Positions 11,301 to 19,651 of a stretch of DNA of 64,000 nt are shown piece after piece. How positions within the stretch are numbered: position 1 is the stretch's first letter; each line of letters starts with the position of its first letter. The notes under the pieces are model-generated. The model was not told the DNA's origin. It did no database searches and was given only the letters and a program-made list of their open reading frames with translations. This stretch comes from Bacteroidia bacterium (GTDB lineage: Bacteria; Bacteroidota; Bacteroidia; B-17B0; Aurantibacillaceae). The position numbers and the translations under genes are program-made. The stretch lies in the NCBI GenBank assembly GCA_020846335.1, contig JADLED010000150.1, forward strand, positions 1 to 64,000, written 5' to 3'.

Positions 11301-14300
11301 TACCTTAACGGCCAGTGGTGCAAATTCTTACACCTGGAATCCGGGTGGTTCAACCGGTAGTAATTTTGGGGTGACTCCAAGCATTAGTACAACTTATACA
11401 CTAACAGGTACAAATGCACTGGGCTGTACTTCGACTAAAACCATTGGTGTTCAGGTTAATCCAAATCCTTCGATTCTAGCTTCTGCCGCCACACCAACAG
11501 TTTGTGCTGGAAGTGGTACCTCTTTAACTGCCACCGGCGCTGCCACTTATACATGGAATCCGGGTAACCTTAACGGTAATCCGGTATTTGTAACACCTTC
11601 TGTTACCACTACCTATACAGTGGCTGGAACGAGTTCGTTAGGATGTAATTCTCAAACAAATGTCACTGTTTTTGTTCAACCTAATCCGGTGGTTACAGCC
11701 ACAGCTTCTCCCGCTTCAATATGTCCGGGTGGTTCTTCTACTTTAACGGCTGTTGGCGCTTCATCATTTGTATGGAGCACTACTGCTACTGCCTCTTCGA
11801 TAGTAGTTTCGCCTACGGCCACCACAATTTATTCTGTGGCTGGTGTGGTTGGAACCTGTACCAGTGCCATTGTTACTTTAACGGTGGTTGTTAATCCTTT
11901 ACCTAGTTTAACAGTAGCCGCCACACCAACTGCGATTTGTCCGGGTGGGGTATCTATTTTGGCTGGTACTGGCGCCAGTACTTATACCTGGTTACCTGGT
12001 GGATTAAACACTTCTACAATTTCTGTTTCTCCGGCGGCTTCAACTATTTATACCTTAACCGGCATGAATGGCTTCAACTGCTCGTCGAGCCAAACTTTAG
12101 GGTTGATAGTTAATCCAAATCCAACGATTACTGTATCTGCCAGTCCGACTGTAATTTGTGAAGGACAAACGTCTAATTTAACGGCAAACGGAGCCACCTC
12201 ATATACCTGGATGCCGGGTAGTTTATCGGGTAGTGCTGCCATTGTTAATCCAACAGTAACCACCACTTATTCGATAAGCGGATCAAGCCTGGGTTGTGTT
12301 TCTAATACTGTTTTAACTTTGAATGTTAATCCTTTGCCGGTAATTACAGCCACTGCTACTCCTGCATCTATTTGTACCGGTAATTCTTCTACGTTGTCAG
12401 CTTCTGGTGGAACGGCCTACAGTTGGTCTCCAATAGGACTTACAGGTAGTTTAATAGCTGTATCGCCAACTGTAAATACTGCCTACATTGTTACTGGTAC
12501 CAATAATTTGGGTTGTACAAACACTCAAACTGTGAGTGTAACTGTTAACAGCGTTCCTACATTAACCATTACCAGCACCAGCCCTACTTTGTGTAGCGGT
12601 TCCAGTGCCACTTTAACAGGATCAGGTACACTTTCTTACACATGGATGCCTGGTAATATTGGTACTTCAACAATTTCGGTGAATCCTGCTTCAACTTCTG
12701 TTTATACCTTAACCGGCTCCAATGGTTTTGGTTGTACCACTTCCATGATGTTTACATTAAATGTTGTGCCTACGCCTACCATTACAATTTTAGTTTCTAA
12801 TCCAACGGTTTGTGCCGGCGACCCGAGCACTTTAACTGCTGTTGGAGCAACTAATTATACCTGGAATCCTAGTGGAATTACCGGTTCGATTGCGGTGGTA
12901 AATCCTACCACTAATACCAACTATACTTTAACGGGTGATGTCGGTGGTTGTGTTACGATCAATACGGTTGACGTGTTTGTAAATCCACTGCCTACAATTG
13001 TAGCCGGAGCCTCTCCTACGAATATTTGTAATGGCGCAACGGCCACGTTAACTGCATCGGGCGCTTCGACTTATAGTTGGATGCCAGGCACTTTAAGTGG
13101 CGTTTCTGTTACTGTAGCGCCTTCGGTTACTACTGATTATACAGTAACTGCCACTGACGCCCTGGGTTGTGTGAATACCCAAACGGTGAATTTAATCGTA
13201 TCGCCTACACCAACAGTTACTGCCTCTGCCTCCGCTACAGCGGTTTGTATTGGCAGTTCGATTACGCTAAATGCCGGTGGTGCCACTAATTATACCTGGA
13301 TGCCGGGTGCTTTAAGTGGTTCTGCGGTGGTGGTTAGCCCAAGTGTGAATACTATTTATACGGTTACCGGCGACAATGGTGCGGTTTGTTCGAACAGTGC
13401 AACATTTGCAGTAGGGGTTAATCCTTTACCAATTGTAGGTGCTGCGGCTAATCCTACAGCAGTTTGTGCCGGTGGTTCATTAACCTTAACTGCTTCAGGC
13501 GCTTTAAATTATACCTGGAGCCCGGTTGCGGCAACTGGTAGCACGGCTGTTGATAACCCAACTATTACCACTACGTATTCTGTTTTAGGTGAGGACGTAA
13601 ATGGCTGTATTAATACAGGAACTACAAATGTGGTGGTGAATCCACTCCCGACACTTACCACTGTGGCCACTCCAACGGCAATATGTTTTGGATCCACACA
13701 AACAGTTACAATGTCAACGAGTGGCGCCCTGAGTTATACCTGGAGCCCTATTGCCTCTAATAGTACATCTATTACAGATACTCCAACAATTACATCAACC
13801 TATTCAGTATCAGGTACTGATGCTTTGGGTTGTATAGGTAACAGCACAGTAAGTGTTTTTGTTGTACCTATTCCTACAATAACGGTTGCACCTACTAATG
13901 CCACGGTTTGTGTTGGCTTCTCGGCTACGCTTACTGCCAATGGCGCCACCAATTATACCTGGTTGCCTTCGGGTGGAACTTCTTCAACCGAAGTGGTAAC
14001 TCCATTGGTAACTACTAATTATACTCTGATTGGCGATAATGGCGGTGGATGTCCTACTACCTTAACCGTTGATGTGTTTGTGAATCCTTTGCCGGCTAAC
14101 GTGGCGGCTACCTGCAGTGGAACCATTACCTGTTCGAGCCCAACGGTGAGTCTTTCCGGCAGCACCAGCAACACCAATGTTAGCTATAGTTGGTCAGGTC
14201 CTTCGTCTTATACGTCGAGCTTGCAAAATCCAACTGGCATTAGTGTTTGGGGCGATTATACCTTAACTGTAACGGATAATGTTACCGGTTGTGTGGCCAC

Positions 14301-16164
14301 CGCAACAGTTAATGTTCCAACCGATAATTCAATTCCTTCAGTAACTGCAACAACTTCAGGCAGCATTACCTGTAATACTGCTACTGTTACGTTGAATGCC
14401 GCTAATACTACTACCAATGCTGGTTATGTGTGGAGCGGACCTTCGGGCTTTACAGCAACGGTTCAAAGTCCTACTGCCTCGGTGGCAGGTGTTTACACGG
14501 TTGTGGTAATTGATTTATCAAGCACCTGTTCATCTACTGCGTTTGTAACAGTTGGTACTCATACCAATGTAACGATTACATCTACCATAACTCCGGCTAC
14601 TTGTTCGGCGGGTGTAACAAACAATGACGGTTCGATTATTGTAGCTGGTTTTGCCGCGCTAGACAAGTTTGATATTGTGTCCGGTGCAACCTATACCGGA
14701 TCTGCTACTTATACCAGCGCAACCATCATTCCAACCAATAGTATATTAACCAATAACCTGGCCAATCCGGTTGTTACTACCACCTTTACCGTGCGTTTCT
14801 TTGATGCCTTTGGTTGTATTAAAGACACAACATTGTTGCTGGTGCCTGTTGATTGTGTGCCAAAAATACTTGGTTTGGCAAAAGCAGTGGCGAGTACTTC
14901 CTTAAATGCGGATGGCACTTACAATGTGAACTATAAGGTAGTGGTTAAGAATTACAGTTCGGCTGCGCTTACTAATGTGAGCATTACTGAAAATCTGAAC
15001 AACAGCTTCCCATTGCCGGCCACATTTACTTTAGTAACAGCTCCTGTAAGCAGTTCTACTTTAAGTGGTCTCACAATTAACAGTGGCTTCGATGGCTTCT
15101 CGTCAAGTAATTTGGTTGTGCCTGCTACCAGTAGCATCGCTGCCAATGGGGTTGACACCCTGAGCTTTAATGTGAAAGTGAAAACCAATGGTGTGTTTGG
15201 ACCGTATAAAAATACTGTCACTGCAAGTGCGGTTGACATAAATACGGTTACCGTACGTGACTCTTCGGCAAATGGGTTAAATCCAGACCCTGATGGTGAT
15301 AACAATCCAAACAACAACAACATACCTACACCAATTAATTTTACTCCGAATCTTTTCTTTGGTTTAACTAAAGTTGGTTCAGTAAATAAAATAACGGATG
15401 GTAATTTTGATGTTTCTTATACTATTACCGTTCATAATCTTGGTAATGATACTTTAAACAATGTTTCGGTTAACGATTTGTTGAATGGTGCCACAATTAA
15501 GACGCCTTCCACTTATAGCCTTAAAGCCGGACCTTTAGCCACCGGTGCTTTGGTGGCCAACACGGCTTATAACGGAAACAATGTGATTGCCTTGTTAGGT
15601 GCAGGTAGTAAAATGTTGCCGGGAACTTCGAGCGAAATAACCTTTACCATAAATGTGACTACAAATACCAACGATTCGCTGGTAATTTCTAACAGCGCAA
15701 ACGGCGATGCTGTGGCAATTATTTCGGGCAGCAATGTAACGGTAAGAGACACGTCAAATACCGGAACAAATCCTGACGTGAATGGCAACGGGGTGTGGAA
15801 TGAGCCGGTAGACAACGTTGCTACAAGTTTAACTTTATCTGGTATTAACACAAATACGTTGGTTGTTACCGAACCGCTCTTTATTCCTGAAGGTTTCTCA
15901 CCAAACGATGATGGTAATAACGATACCTGGAAAATAAAAGGGCTGCCTTCGAATTTGGATTGTAATATTATCATATACAACCGTTGGGGCAACAGGGTTT
16001 ATATCAGTTCAAACTATGCCAACTCTTTGCCTTGGGATGGTCGTCCGAATGTTTCGGGCACCTTTGGTAAAGATTTATTACCTCAGGGAACTTATTTCTA
16101 TATCCTTGACATTAAGGGCAGTGGTATGAAACCAAAAACCGGATACGTAGTGTTACAGTACTAA
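5383..16164 (+). CDS. Giant T9SS cargo adhesin with about 34 Ig-like repeats and type B sorting domain
   Basis: 3593 residues. The ORF track starts at a TTG (5359); the ATG at 5383 gives a clean signal peptide (MKIKVLLLFVLGSILFS...LQAQ) and is preferred. Residues of about 70-330 form a jelly-roll-like domain (NEGFELGSIAGW, Cys-rich). From about 350 to 3070 run some 34 consecutive Ig/PKD-like modules of about 73 residues, each opening with Cys (CPGG, CAGN), a Y-T-W-x-P-G core, Y-T-V-T-G and a second Cys, joined by VNPxPT linkers. Two DUF11-like domains follow (starts about 3160 and 3323), each ending in an Asp/Asn-rich probable calcium loop (NPDPDGDNNPNNN). The last 95 residues are a gliding-motility/CHU_C type B sorting domain (IPEGFSPNDDGNND, YNRWGNRVY, TYFYIL). 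Known family behaviour: T9SS export and surface anchoring, as for SprB. It heads an operon with PorP/SprF 12 bp downstream. Confidence 0.95.
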   Translation: MKIKVLLLFVLGSILFSNSRLQAQNKLPQFSTEFSGDSLDGFDEQDVKTAMIMDGVSGSRLRLGLESKKRYFINQKYGIGEFAPAYNFGQNAGNSRLSSAIVNAAPCVNEGFELGSIAGWTCTSGTNFNSCSLPTTPNLVTFPNANFVTTSVTPFIDPVFSVTIPNSPFALTSTNTVVKLNDHIPSGGLTKLAQKFIVTPSNFLYQFSYYAMMASAGNHTCCGANSQPYLSVKIFDHLNNSYISCPTFTFAAPINGTNSSCSSPGITWASPVSIGGSPAYRNNGWQVYSLDLTSLINNTVSVEVIVSDCAPTGHFGYAYFDSNCGELGITLNNSTVYPAPNQFTPVKIVANCGTTATLSVPGGLGPYQWTGPGITGTLTTQSVAVSAAGNYTVRMSPIGTCSSQPFSRIINLTFAPPTSVNITPTNVCGFNTVTLSASGATNYTWTPFFGAPSNLSTYIFTPFATQVVTLTATTGTCVGTYTRQITVNPGPNISINNPNGGLCSGGGATLSATGASTYTWSPGALTGSQVVVSPTISTVFTVTGTDTNGCTGTATTNVNVNAPPAVSAFSSNPNPTPPSPPCAGLPIYLIGSGSNVSTYSWSPGGATGNFVTVTPSATTVYTLTGISNIGGCTATTTINIVVDPGPTMTVTSTPTIACPYNSTSLTALAPTALGFTWTPPGSTYGGTTSTHVVTTSVTTTYSVQGINSNGCRSTYTINRLVSPVPNITITPATSSICIGSSIVLTASGGSTYTWNPGSVINASVSLSPTTTSNYTVISSNGTCTSSATQSVQVVPLPNTNAVASPTVVCSGNSITLTGGGATTYLWAPGNFTTSVVTLTPAASTVYTVTGSSAGCSKNATVAVTVNPNPTINVVTTPTALCPGFTSTVTATGALTYTLNGLFITGVSPYRVTPPSTSVYTMSGTSSLSCVSSKVFTMVVNPTPTINLTASSNSICFGNSTNLSATGAATYTWNPGTLTGSNVSVSPTLSTVYTATGTSAAGCQGTKTINITVVPNPTVTASSSPTAICVGSSATLSAIGASSYTWSTGSTASTAVVSPTTSSIYAVTGNSNGCTNTKTVQVVVNPLPTLVATATPTSICPGFNSVLNASGGVSYTWNPGGLTGSSATVSPSSTTVYTLTGLSAQGCSATKTVQLVVKPLPTIVAAANPTSVCAGNSTTLSATGASSYIWQPGSLAGSTVIATPSASTIYTVTGTSSLGCNSSSTVNVIRVPSPTVGASASPSVTCAGNLVFLTGTGATSYTWSTGATGGPVMVSPSVTTTYSVIGLSAGCTGTAAVTVTVNPLPSLTVVATPTSVCPGGSSNLSASGAITYTWLPGSLSGANVSVTPSVTTTYTVSGSSGFGCTSSKTIQVVVKPLPVVTAAANPTSVCAGNSTSLTAGGASTYTWMPGSLAGSLVVTTPSATTIYTVTGTSSLGCNSGATVNVIRVPNPTITASSSPTAICLGGSATLTANGGTTYNWSTGATGSPIIVTPSVTTTYSVAGILAGCSGTAAVTVVVNPLPTLSVTATPTSVCPGGSSNLSAIGASTYTWLPGSLSGANVSVTPSVTTVYTVNGTSATGCNASKTIQVVVNPIPVVTAAASPTVVCAGGVVALSSGGASTYTWLPGPLSGANVTVTPSVTTVYTVSATSSLSCPGQATVLVTVLPNPTITASSSPTAICAGTTAVLTATGATSYTWNPGGLSGSAVTVTPSISTIYTITGFGGGCIGTKTISLVVNASPTVSAFANPLSICPGGTSSLTGSGATSYTWLPGGSNSTLFPVTPSVSTVYTLTGANAAGCKDTAAVQVVVNPAPVLTITPSTFTICQGGFVTLNASGATNYTWNPGGSFSSTVVAGPTVTTVYTATGTNAFGCVGVKSATVTVAPIPTISVVASTTVICPGGSATLTASGPASFTWNTGANTAAIVVSPSVTTTYSVNGISGSCSSTVAVVTVSVGTAPSLTITGNNTVCAGFGTTLTASGANSYTWNPGGSTGSNFGVTPSISTTYTLTGTNALGCTSTKTIGVQVNPNPSILASAATPTVCAGSGTSLTATGAATYTWNPGNLNGNPVFVTPSVTTTYTVAGTSSLGCNSQTNVTVFVQPNPVVTATASPASICPGGSSTLTAVGASSFVWSTTATASSIVVSPTATTIYSVAGVVGTCTSAIVTLTVVVNPLPSLTVAATPTAICPGGVSILAGTGASTYTWLPGGLNTSTISVSPAASTIYTLTGMNGFNCSSSQTLGLIVNPNPTITVSASPTVICEGQTSNLTANGATSYTWMPGSLSGSAAIVNPTVTTTYSISGSSLGCVSNTVLTLNVNPLPVITATATPASICTGNSSTLSASGGTAYSWSPIGLTGSLIAVSPTVNTAYIVTGTNNLGCTNTQTVSVTVNSVPTLTITSTSPTLCSGSSATLTGSGTLSYTWMPGNIGTSTISVNPASTSVYTLTGSNGFGCTTSMMFTLNVVPTPTITILVSNPTVCAGDPSTLTAVGATNYTWNPSGITGSIAVVNPTTNTNYTLTGDVGGCVTINTVDVFVNPLPTIVAGASPTNICNGATATLTASGASTYSWMPGTLSGVSVTVAPSVTTDYTVTATDALGCVNTQTVNLIVSPTPTVTASASATAVCIGSSITLNAGGATNYTWMPGALSGSAVVVSPSVNTIYTVTGDNGAVCSNSATFAVGVNPLPIVGAAANPTAVCAGGSLTLTASGALNYTWSPVAATGSTAVDNPTITTTYSVLGEDVNGCINTGTTNVVVNPLPTLTTVATPTAICFGSTQTVTMSTSGALSYTWSPIASNSTSITDTPTITSTYSVSGTDALGCIGNSTVSVFVVPIPTITVAPTNATVCVGFSATLTANGATNYTWLPSGGTSSTEVVTPLVTTNYTLIGDNGGGCPTTLTVDVFVNPLPANVAATCSGTITCSSPTVSLSGSTSNTNVSYSWSGPSSYTSSLQNPTGISVWGDYTLTVTDNVTGCVATATVNVPTDNSIPSVTATTSGSITCNTATVTLNAANTTTNAGYVWSGPSGFTATVQSPTASVAGVYTVVVIDLSSTCSSTAFVTVGTHTNVTITSTITPATCSAGVTNNDGSIIVAGFAALDKFDIVSGATYTGSATYTSATIIPTNSILTNNLANPVVTTTFTVRFFDAFGCIKDTTLLLVPVDCVPKILGLAKAVASTSLNADGTYNVNYKVVVKNYSSAALTNVSITENLNNSFPLPATFTLVTAPVSSSTLSGLTINSGFDGFSSSNLVVPATSSIAANGVDTLSFNVKVKTNGVFGPYKNTVTASAVDINTVTVRDSSANGLNPDPDGDNNPNNNNIPTPINFTPNLFFGLTKVGSVNKITDGNFDVSYTITVHNLGNDTLNNVSVNDLLNGATIKTPSTYSLKAGPLATGALVANTAYNGNNVIALLGAGSKMLPGTSSEITFTINVTTNTNDSLVISNSANGDAVAIISGSNVTVRDTSNTGTNPDVNGNGVWNEPVDNVATSLTLSGINTNTLVVTEPLFIPEGFSPNDDGNNDTWKIKGLPSNLDCNIIIYNRWGNRVYISSNYANSLPWDGRPNVSGTFGKDLLPQGTYFYILDIKGSGMKPKTGYVVLQY

Positions 16165-16176
16165 AATTATTGAACG

Positions 16177-17145
16177 ATGAAAAATATGAATATGAAAATA
16201 AAATCGGTTATGGCGTTTGTGTTGGTTGCGGGTACATTGTCTGTGGGCAAAGCCCAATACGATGCCATGTTTACACAATACATGTTTAACGAAATGTTTA
16301 TTAACCCTGCCTATGCCGGCAGCAAGGAGGCCATGAGCGCCACTTTACTTAACAGGCAACAGTGGGTGAGTTTTCCCGGAAGGCCGGTAACCACTTCTTT
16401 CTCACTGCACGGCCCAATTCTTGGAAACAAAATGGGTGCCGGCTTAAGTTTTTTAAACGAACGCATAGGGCCACTTAACCGTAATTTACTTTATGCCAGT
16501 TATGCTTACCGGTTAAAGCTTGATGATAACAATACCATTTCAATGGGCTTAAGCGGAGGCATGGACAATCAGGTATATAAATTTTCTGCACTAAAAATTA
16601 GCAGCGATGTAGCTGGTTCATCTACCGACCCACAGTTTGCGGGTACCCCAAATGCTACCGCAGCCAATTTTGGTTTAGGATTATTTTACACGTCTAAAAA
16701 CAACGCCTTCGCCGGATTTTCAATTCCACGTTTGTTGGATAACGAAGTGAAACTGAATAACTCCGGTGCTACCATAAAAGTTACCCGTTTAAGCGCGTCC
16801 AACATGACGTATTATTTTACCGGTGGTTACCTTTTTAACCTTAGTGAAAACTACAAATTACGTACCAGTGCCATGATGAAGGTGGTGAAAAATGCACCGG
16901 CTCAAATGGATTTAACAGCCAATCTGCTTATCAATAATTTAATCTGGGCCGGGCTTTCGTACCGCACCAAATCATCCATTTCGGCAATTGCCGGTGTTCA
17001 GGTAAATAAACAATTGTTAGTGAGTTATTCGTTTGATTATACCACCAATAAAATTCAATCTTATTCAGGTGGCTCTCACGAAATTGTTATAAATTATCTA
17101 TTCTCTTTTACCGGTAAGAAAATTGTTACACCGCGCTACTTCTAA
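16177..17145 (+). CDS. PorP/SprF family T9SS outer-membrane protein
   Basis: 322 residues. After a signal peptide (cleavage near GKAQ) comes the diagnostic PorP/SprF opening (YDAMFTQYMFNEMFINPAYAG), followed by alternating strands of an outer-membrane beta-barrel, ending in an aromatic residue (TPRYF). In Flavobacterium, SprF is needed for secretion of the giant adhesin SprB, and type B cargo genes often lie next to such a partner; the 12-bp gap after the giant adhesin suggests this one serves that adhesin (inference). Start: ATG 16177, with ATG 16192 (MKIKS) as an equally plausible alternative giving a shorter signal peptide. There are several PorP paralogues in most Bacteroidota, so this need not be the core PorP. 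Confidence 0.92.
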   Translation: MKNMNMKIKSVMAFVLVAGTLSVGKAQYDAMFTQYMFNEMFINPAYAGSKEAMSATLLNRQQWVSFPGRPVTTSFSLHGPILGNKMGAGLSFLNERIGPLNRNLLYASYAYRLKLDDNNTISMGLSGGMDNQVYKFSALKISSDVAGSSTDPQFAGTPNATAANFGLGLFYTSKNNAFAGFSIPRLLDNEVKLNNSGATIKVTRLSASNMTYYFTGGYLFNLSENYKLRTSAMMKVVKNAPAQMDLTANLLINNLIWAGLSYRTKSSISAIAGVQVNKQLLVSYSFDYTTNKIQSYSGGSHEIVINYLFSFTGKKIVTPRYF

Positions 17146-17161
17146 ACTTTAACCACTTTTT

Positions 17162-19591
17162 ATGAAACGAAGTAATTTACTTTTTGCACTTTTTCTAACC
17201 CTGTTTGTTTTTTGTTCAAAGGCTCAAACTGCGCCAGACCCAACGGTTACCCCAACTGAACCAGCCACTGTAACCCCTGCTGATCCGGGAACCACCACCA
17301 CAGATGCTCCAAGCACTCCGGCGGCTACCGAAGCTACCGTGACTGTTGACGCCCCCGCATCAACCACAACTACCGAACAGTTGCCGAGCCCTGCTGCCAC
17401 AAGCACACCTGCCGAAACAACCGATACTGAGTTACCACCTAATTTATCATCAGGCAATAAAAATCAGGACCGGAACATACATAAAGGCGATGTGTATTAT
17501 AATAACAAAGCCTACTCGGAAGCAATACCCTATTACGAAAGGGCACTTGATTTTGATAAAACAAACAAAAAAATACTCAGTCGTTTGGGCGATTGTTACC
17601 GTTTAACCAACAATACAAAGGGACAACTGTTGTGTTATGGCGGTCTGGTAAACATGGGCAGTGCTGAGGCGATTCAGGAGTTATACTATGGTCAGGCATT
17701 GGTTGAAAATGGTGAGGCTGAAAAAGCGAAACCTTATTTCGAAAAATTTGCAATCGATCAACGTGGAAAAGAATTAGCGTCATCACTTAGTAAATTAAAT
17801 GCTTACAAGCGCAATGCCGATGCCTATAGCTTGGCCCGTGTACCCTACAACTCTACCGAAAGTGATTTTTGTGCTGTAAAATTTCAGGATGCCATAGTGT
17901 TTTCATCGGCAAGAAATAAAACTGTTTGGGTAAAAAGACAACAAGGTTGGACCAATGGCAATTACCTTGGGCTTTACACAGCGCCAAGCGGTGGACAATT
18001 GCATCCTGCACCTTTTATGGGCGATCTGGAATCGAAATACAACGATGGCCCTTTGTGTTTTAGCAAGGATTATAACACTGTTTATTTTACCAGAAACAAT
18101 GCAAAAAAATCAGAAAGAGCTGCCGATGGCACCTTTAAGTTACGATTGCTTGAAGCCACACTCGATCAAAACGGATTTAGCATGGTTAAAGCTTTTCCTT
18201 TTAGCAACAACAATTATAATTTCGCACACCCAAGCATTTCGCAGGATGGTTACACCCTTTACTTTGCTTCAGACATGCCAGGGGGTAAAGGTGGAATGGA
18301 TATTTACCGTACTAAAAAAGATTCAAGCGGTGTTTGGGGAAAACCTGAAAACATGGGCGATGCCTTAAATACTGCCGGTAACGAAGTGTTTCCGTTCATT
18401 GCTGCAAATGGGGTGCTTTATTTTTCATCCAACGGACACGATGGACTTGGTGGCCTTGATATTTACGAATGCAAATTAAGTGGAGGTCAGGCCACAAAAA
18501 TTTACAACATGGGCGAGCCGGTTAACAGTAAAGAAGATGATTTCGGTATTTACTTAATGGAAGACAATAAAAACGGTTTTATTAGTTCTAACCGTCAGGC
18601 AGGAGGATTGGACGATGATATTTACAGCCTTCAGATTTTAAAGGATGTAAAACGCGGCAAAGAAGCCCTGATTGTGGTAAAAGATAAAGACAACAGCGCG
18701 GTAATGGATAGCACAAAAATTGTGATTAACGGCGACACCGTTATGACCAATGATAAAGGCGAATATACCCTTGCTTTGGAAGACGAAAAGGAATACAAAA
18801 TACAAACCAACAAAGCCGATTACTTTGGGAAAGAAGATACCATTGTTACTGCAAATGTTACGGAAGACAGCTTTACCAAAGAAATTCTGATTGAAAAGGA
18901 TCCAAAAATATTTTTGCGCGCTCTAATTACTGATGCCAAAACAAACGAACTTCTTGAAGGGGTTAAAATTAAACTTACAGACATTGCTGCCAGCTCAGAA
19001 GTAGACAATTATACCACAACCAGTTCGGGCGATTATTTTAAATTTTTGTATGGCAAACGTTTAGGTGATAAACTAACTTATTTGATAAGAATAGAAAAAG
19101 AAGGTTATCTCGAAAGAACTGTTGTGTTTACACACCTAATTGACAAGGCTGGAGAAATTAACATGAACGAAAGCCTGAATTTAACCATGGGCAAAGTGGA
19201 AGTAGGCATGGATTTGGCAAAAATGATTGACTTAAAACCAATCTATTTCGACCTCGGGAAATCAGAAATCAGAAAAGATGCCGCTCTCGAATTGGATAAA
19301 ATTGTTCAGGTAATGAACGAATACCCTAATATGTTTATTGAATTGGGTTCGCACACTGATTGCCGCTCAAGCTCCGAATCAAACATGAAACTATCTACTG
19401 CCCGTGCAAAAGCAAGCGCAGAGTACATTGTTAAAAAAGGCATTAACAAAATGAGAATTACCGGCAGGGGTTATGGCGAATCGCGCCTGCTCAATAACTG
19501 TGCCTGCGAAGGCAAGGTGCAATCCAATTGTCCTGAAGAAGAACACACCAAAAACAGAAGAACAGAGTTTGTAATAACCCGGTTAAAATAA
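17162..19591 (+). CDS. PorE-like OmpA-family protein (TPR, beta-propeller, regulatory domain, OmpA)
   Basis: 809 residues. Signal peptide (about 1-22), then a Pro/Thr-rich linker (about 23-95), TPR-like helices (about 100-210, with GDVYYNNKAYSEAIPYYERA), a PD40/WD40-like propeller (about 230-490; HPSISQDGYTLYFASD, GNEVFPFIAANGVLYFSS), two carboxypeptidase-regulatory-like beta domains (about 500-690), and an OmpA C-terminal peptidoglycan-binding domain (PIYFDLGKSEIRKDAALELD, then LGSHTDCRSS and NRRTEFVI). This domain order matches PorE (PG1058) of Porphyromonas, which links T9SS to peptidoglycan. Position 16 bp after the PorP/SprF gene and before a second type B cargo suggests a cargo-dedicated PorE paralogue, though it may be the main one. 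Confidence 0.92.
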   Translation: MKRSNLLFALFLTLFVFCSKAQTAPDPTVTPTEPATVTPADPGTTTTDAPSTPAATEATVTVDAPASTTTTEQLPSPAATSTPAETTDTELPPNLSSGNKNQDRNIHKGDVYYNNKAYSEAIPYYERALDFDKTNKKILSRLGDCYRLTNNTKGQLLCYGGLVNMGSAEAIQELYYGQALVENGEAEKAKPYFEKFAIDQRGKELASSLSKLNAYKRNADAYSLARVPYNSTESDFCAVKFQDAIVFSSARNKTVWVKRQQGWTNGNYLGLYTAPSGGQLHPAPFMGDLESKYNDGPLCFSKDYNTVYFTRNNAKKSERAADGTFKLRLLEATLDQNGFSMVKAFPFSNNNYNFAHPSISQDGYTLYFASDMPGGKGGMDIYRTKKDSSGVWGKPENMGDALNTAGNEVFPFIAANGVLYFSSNGHDGLGGLDIYECKLSGGQATKIYNMGEPVNSKEDDFGIYLMEDNKNGFISSNRQAGGLDDDIYSLQILKDVKRGKEALIVVKDKDNSAVMDSTKIVINGDTVMTNDKGEYTLALEDEKEYKIQTNKADYFGKEDTIVTANVTEDSFTKEILIEKDPKIFLRALITDAKTNELLEGVKIKLTDIAASSEVDNYTTTSSGDYFKFLYGKRLGDKLTYLIRIEKEGYLERTVVFTHLIDKAGEINMNESLNLTMGKVEVGMDLAKMIDLKPIYFDLGKSEIRKDAALELDKIVQVMNEYPNMFIELGSHTDCRSSSESNMKLSTARAKASAEYIVKKGINKMRITGRGYGESRLLNNCACEGKVQSNCPEEEHTKNRRTEFVITRLK

Positions 19592-19651
19592 TCGGTAAAG
19601 CAAATTATTTAATCACTAAATTTATTACTGCTTATTCCTACATAAAGCAGC

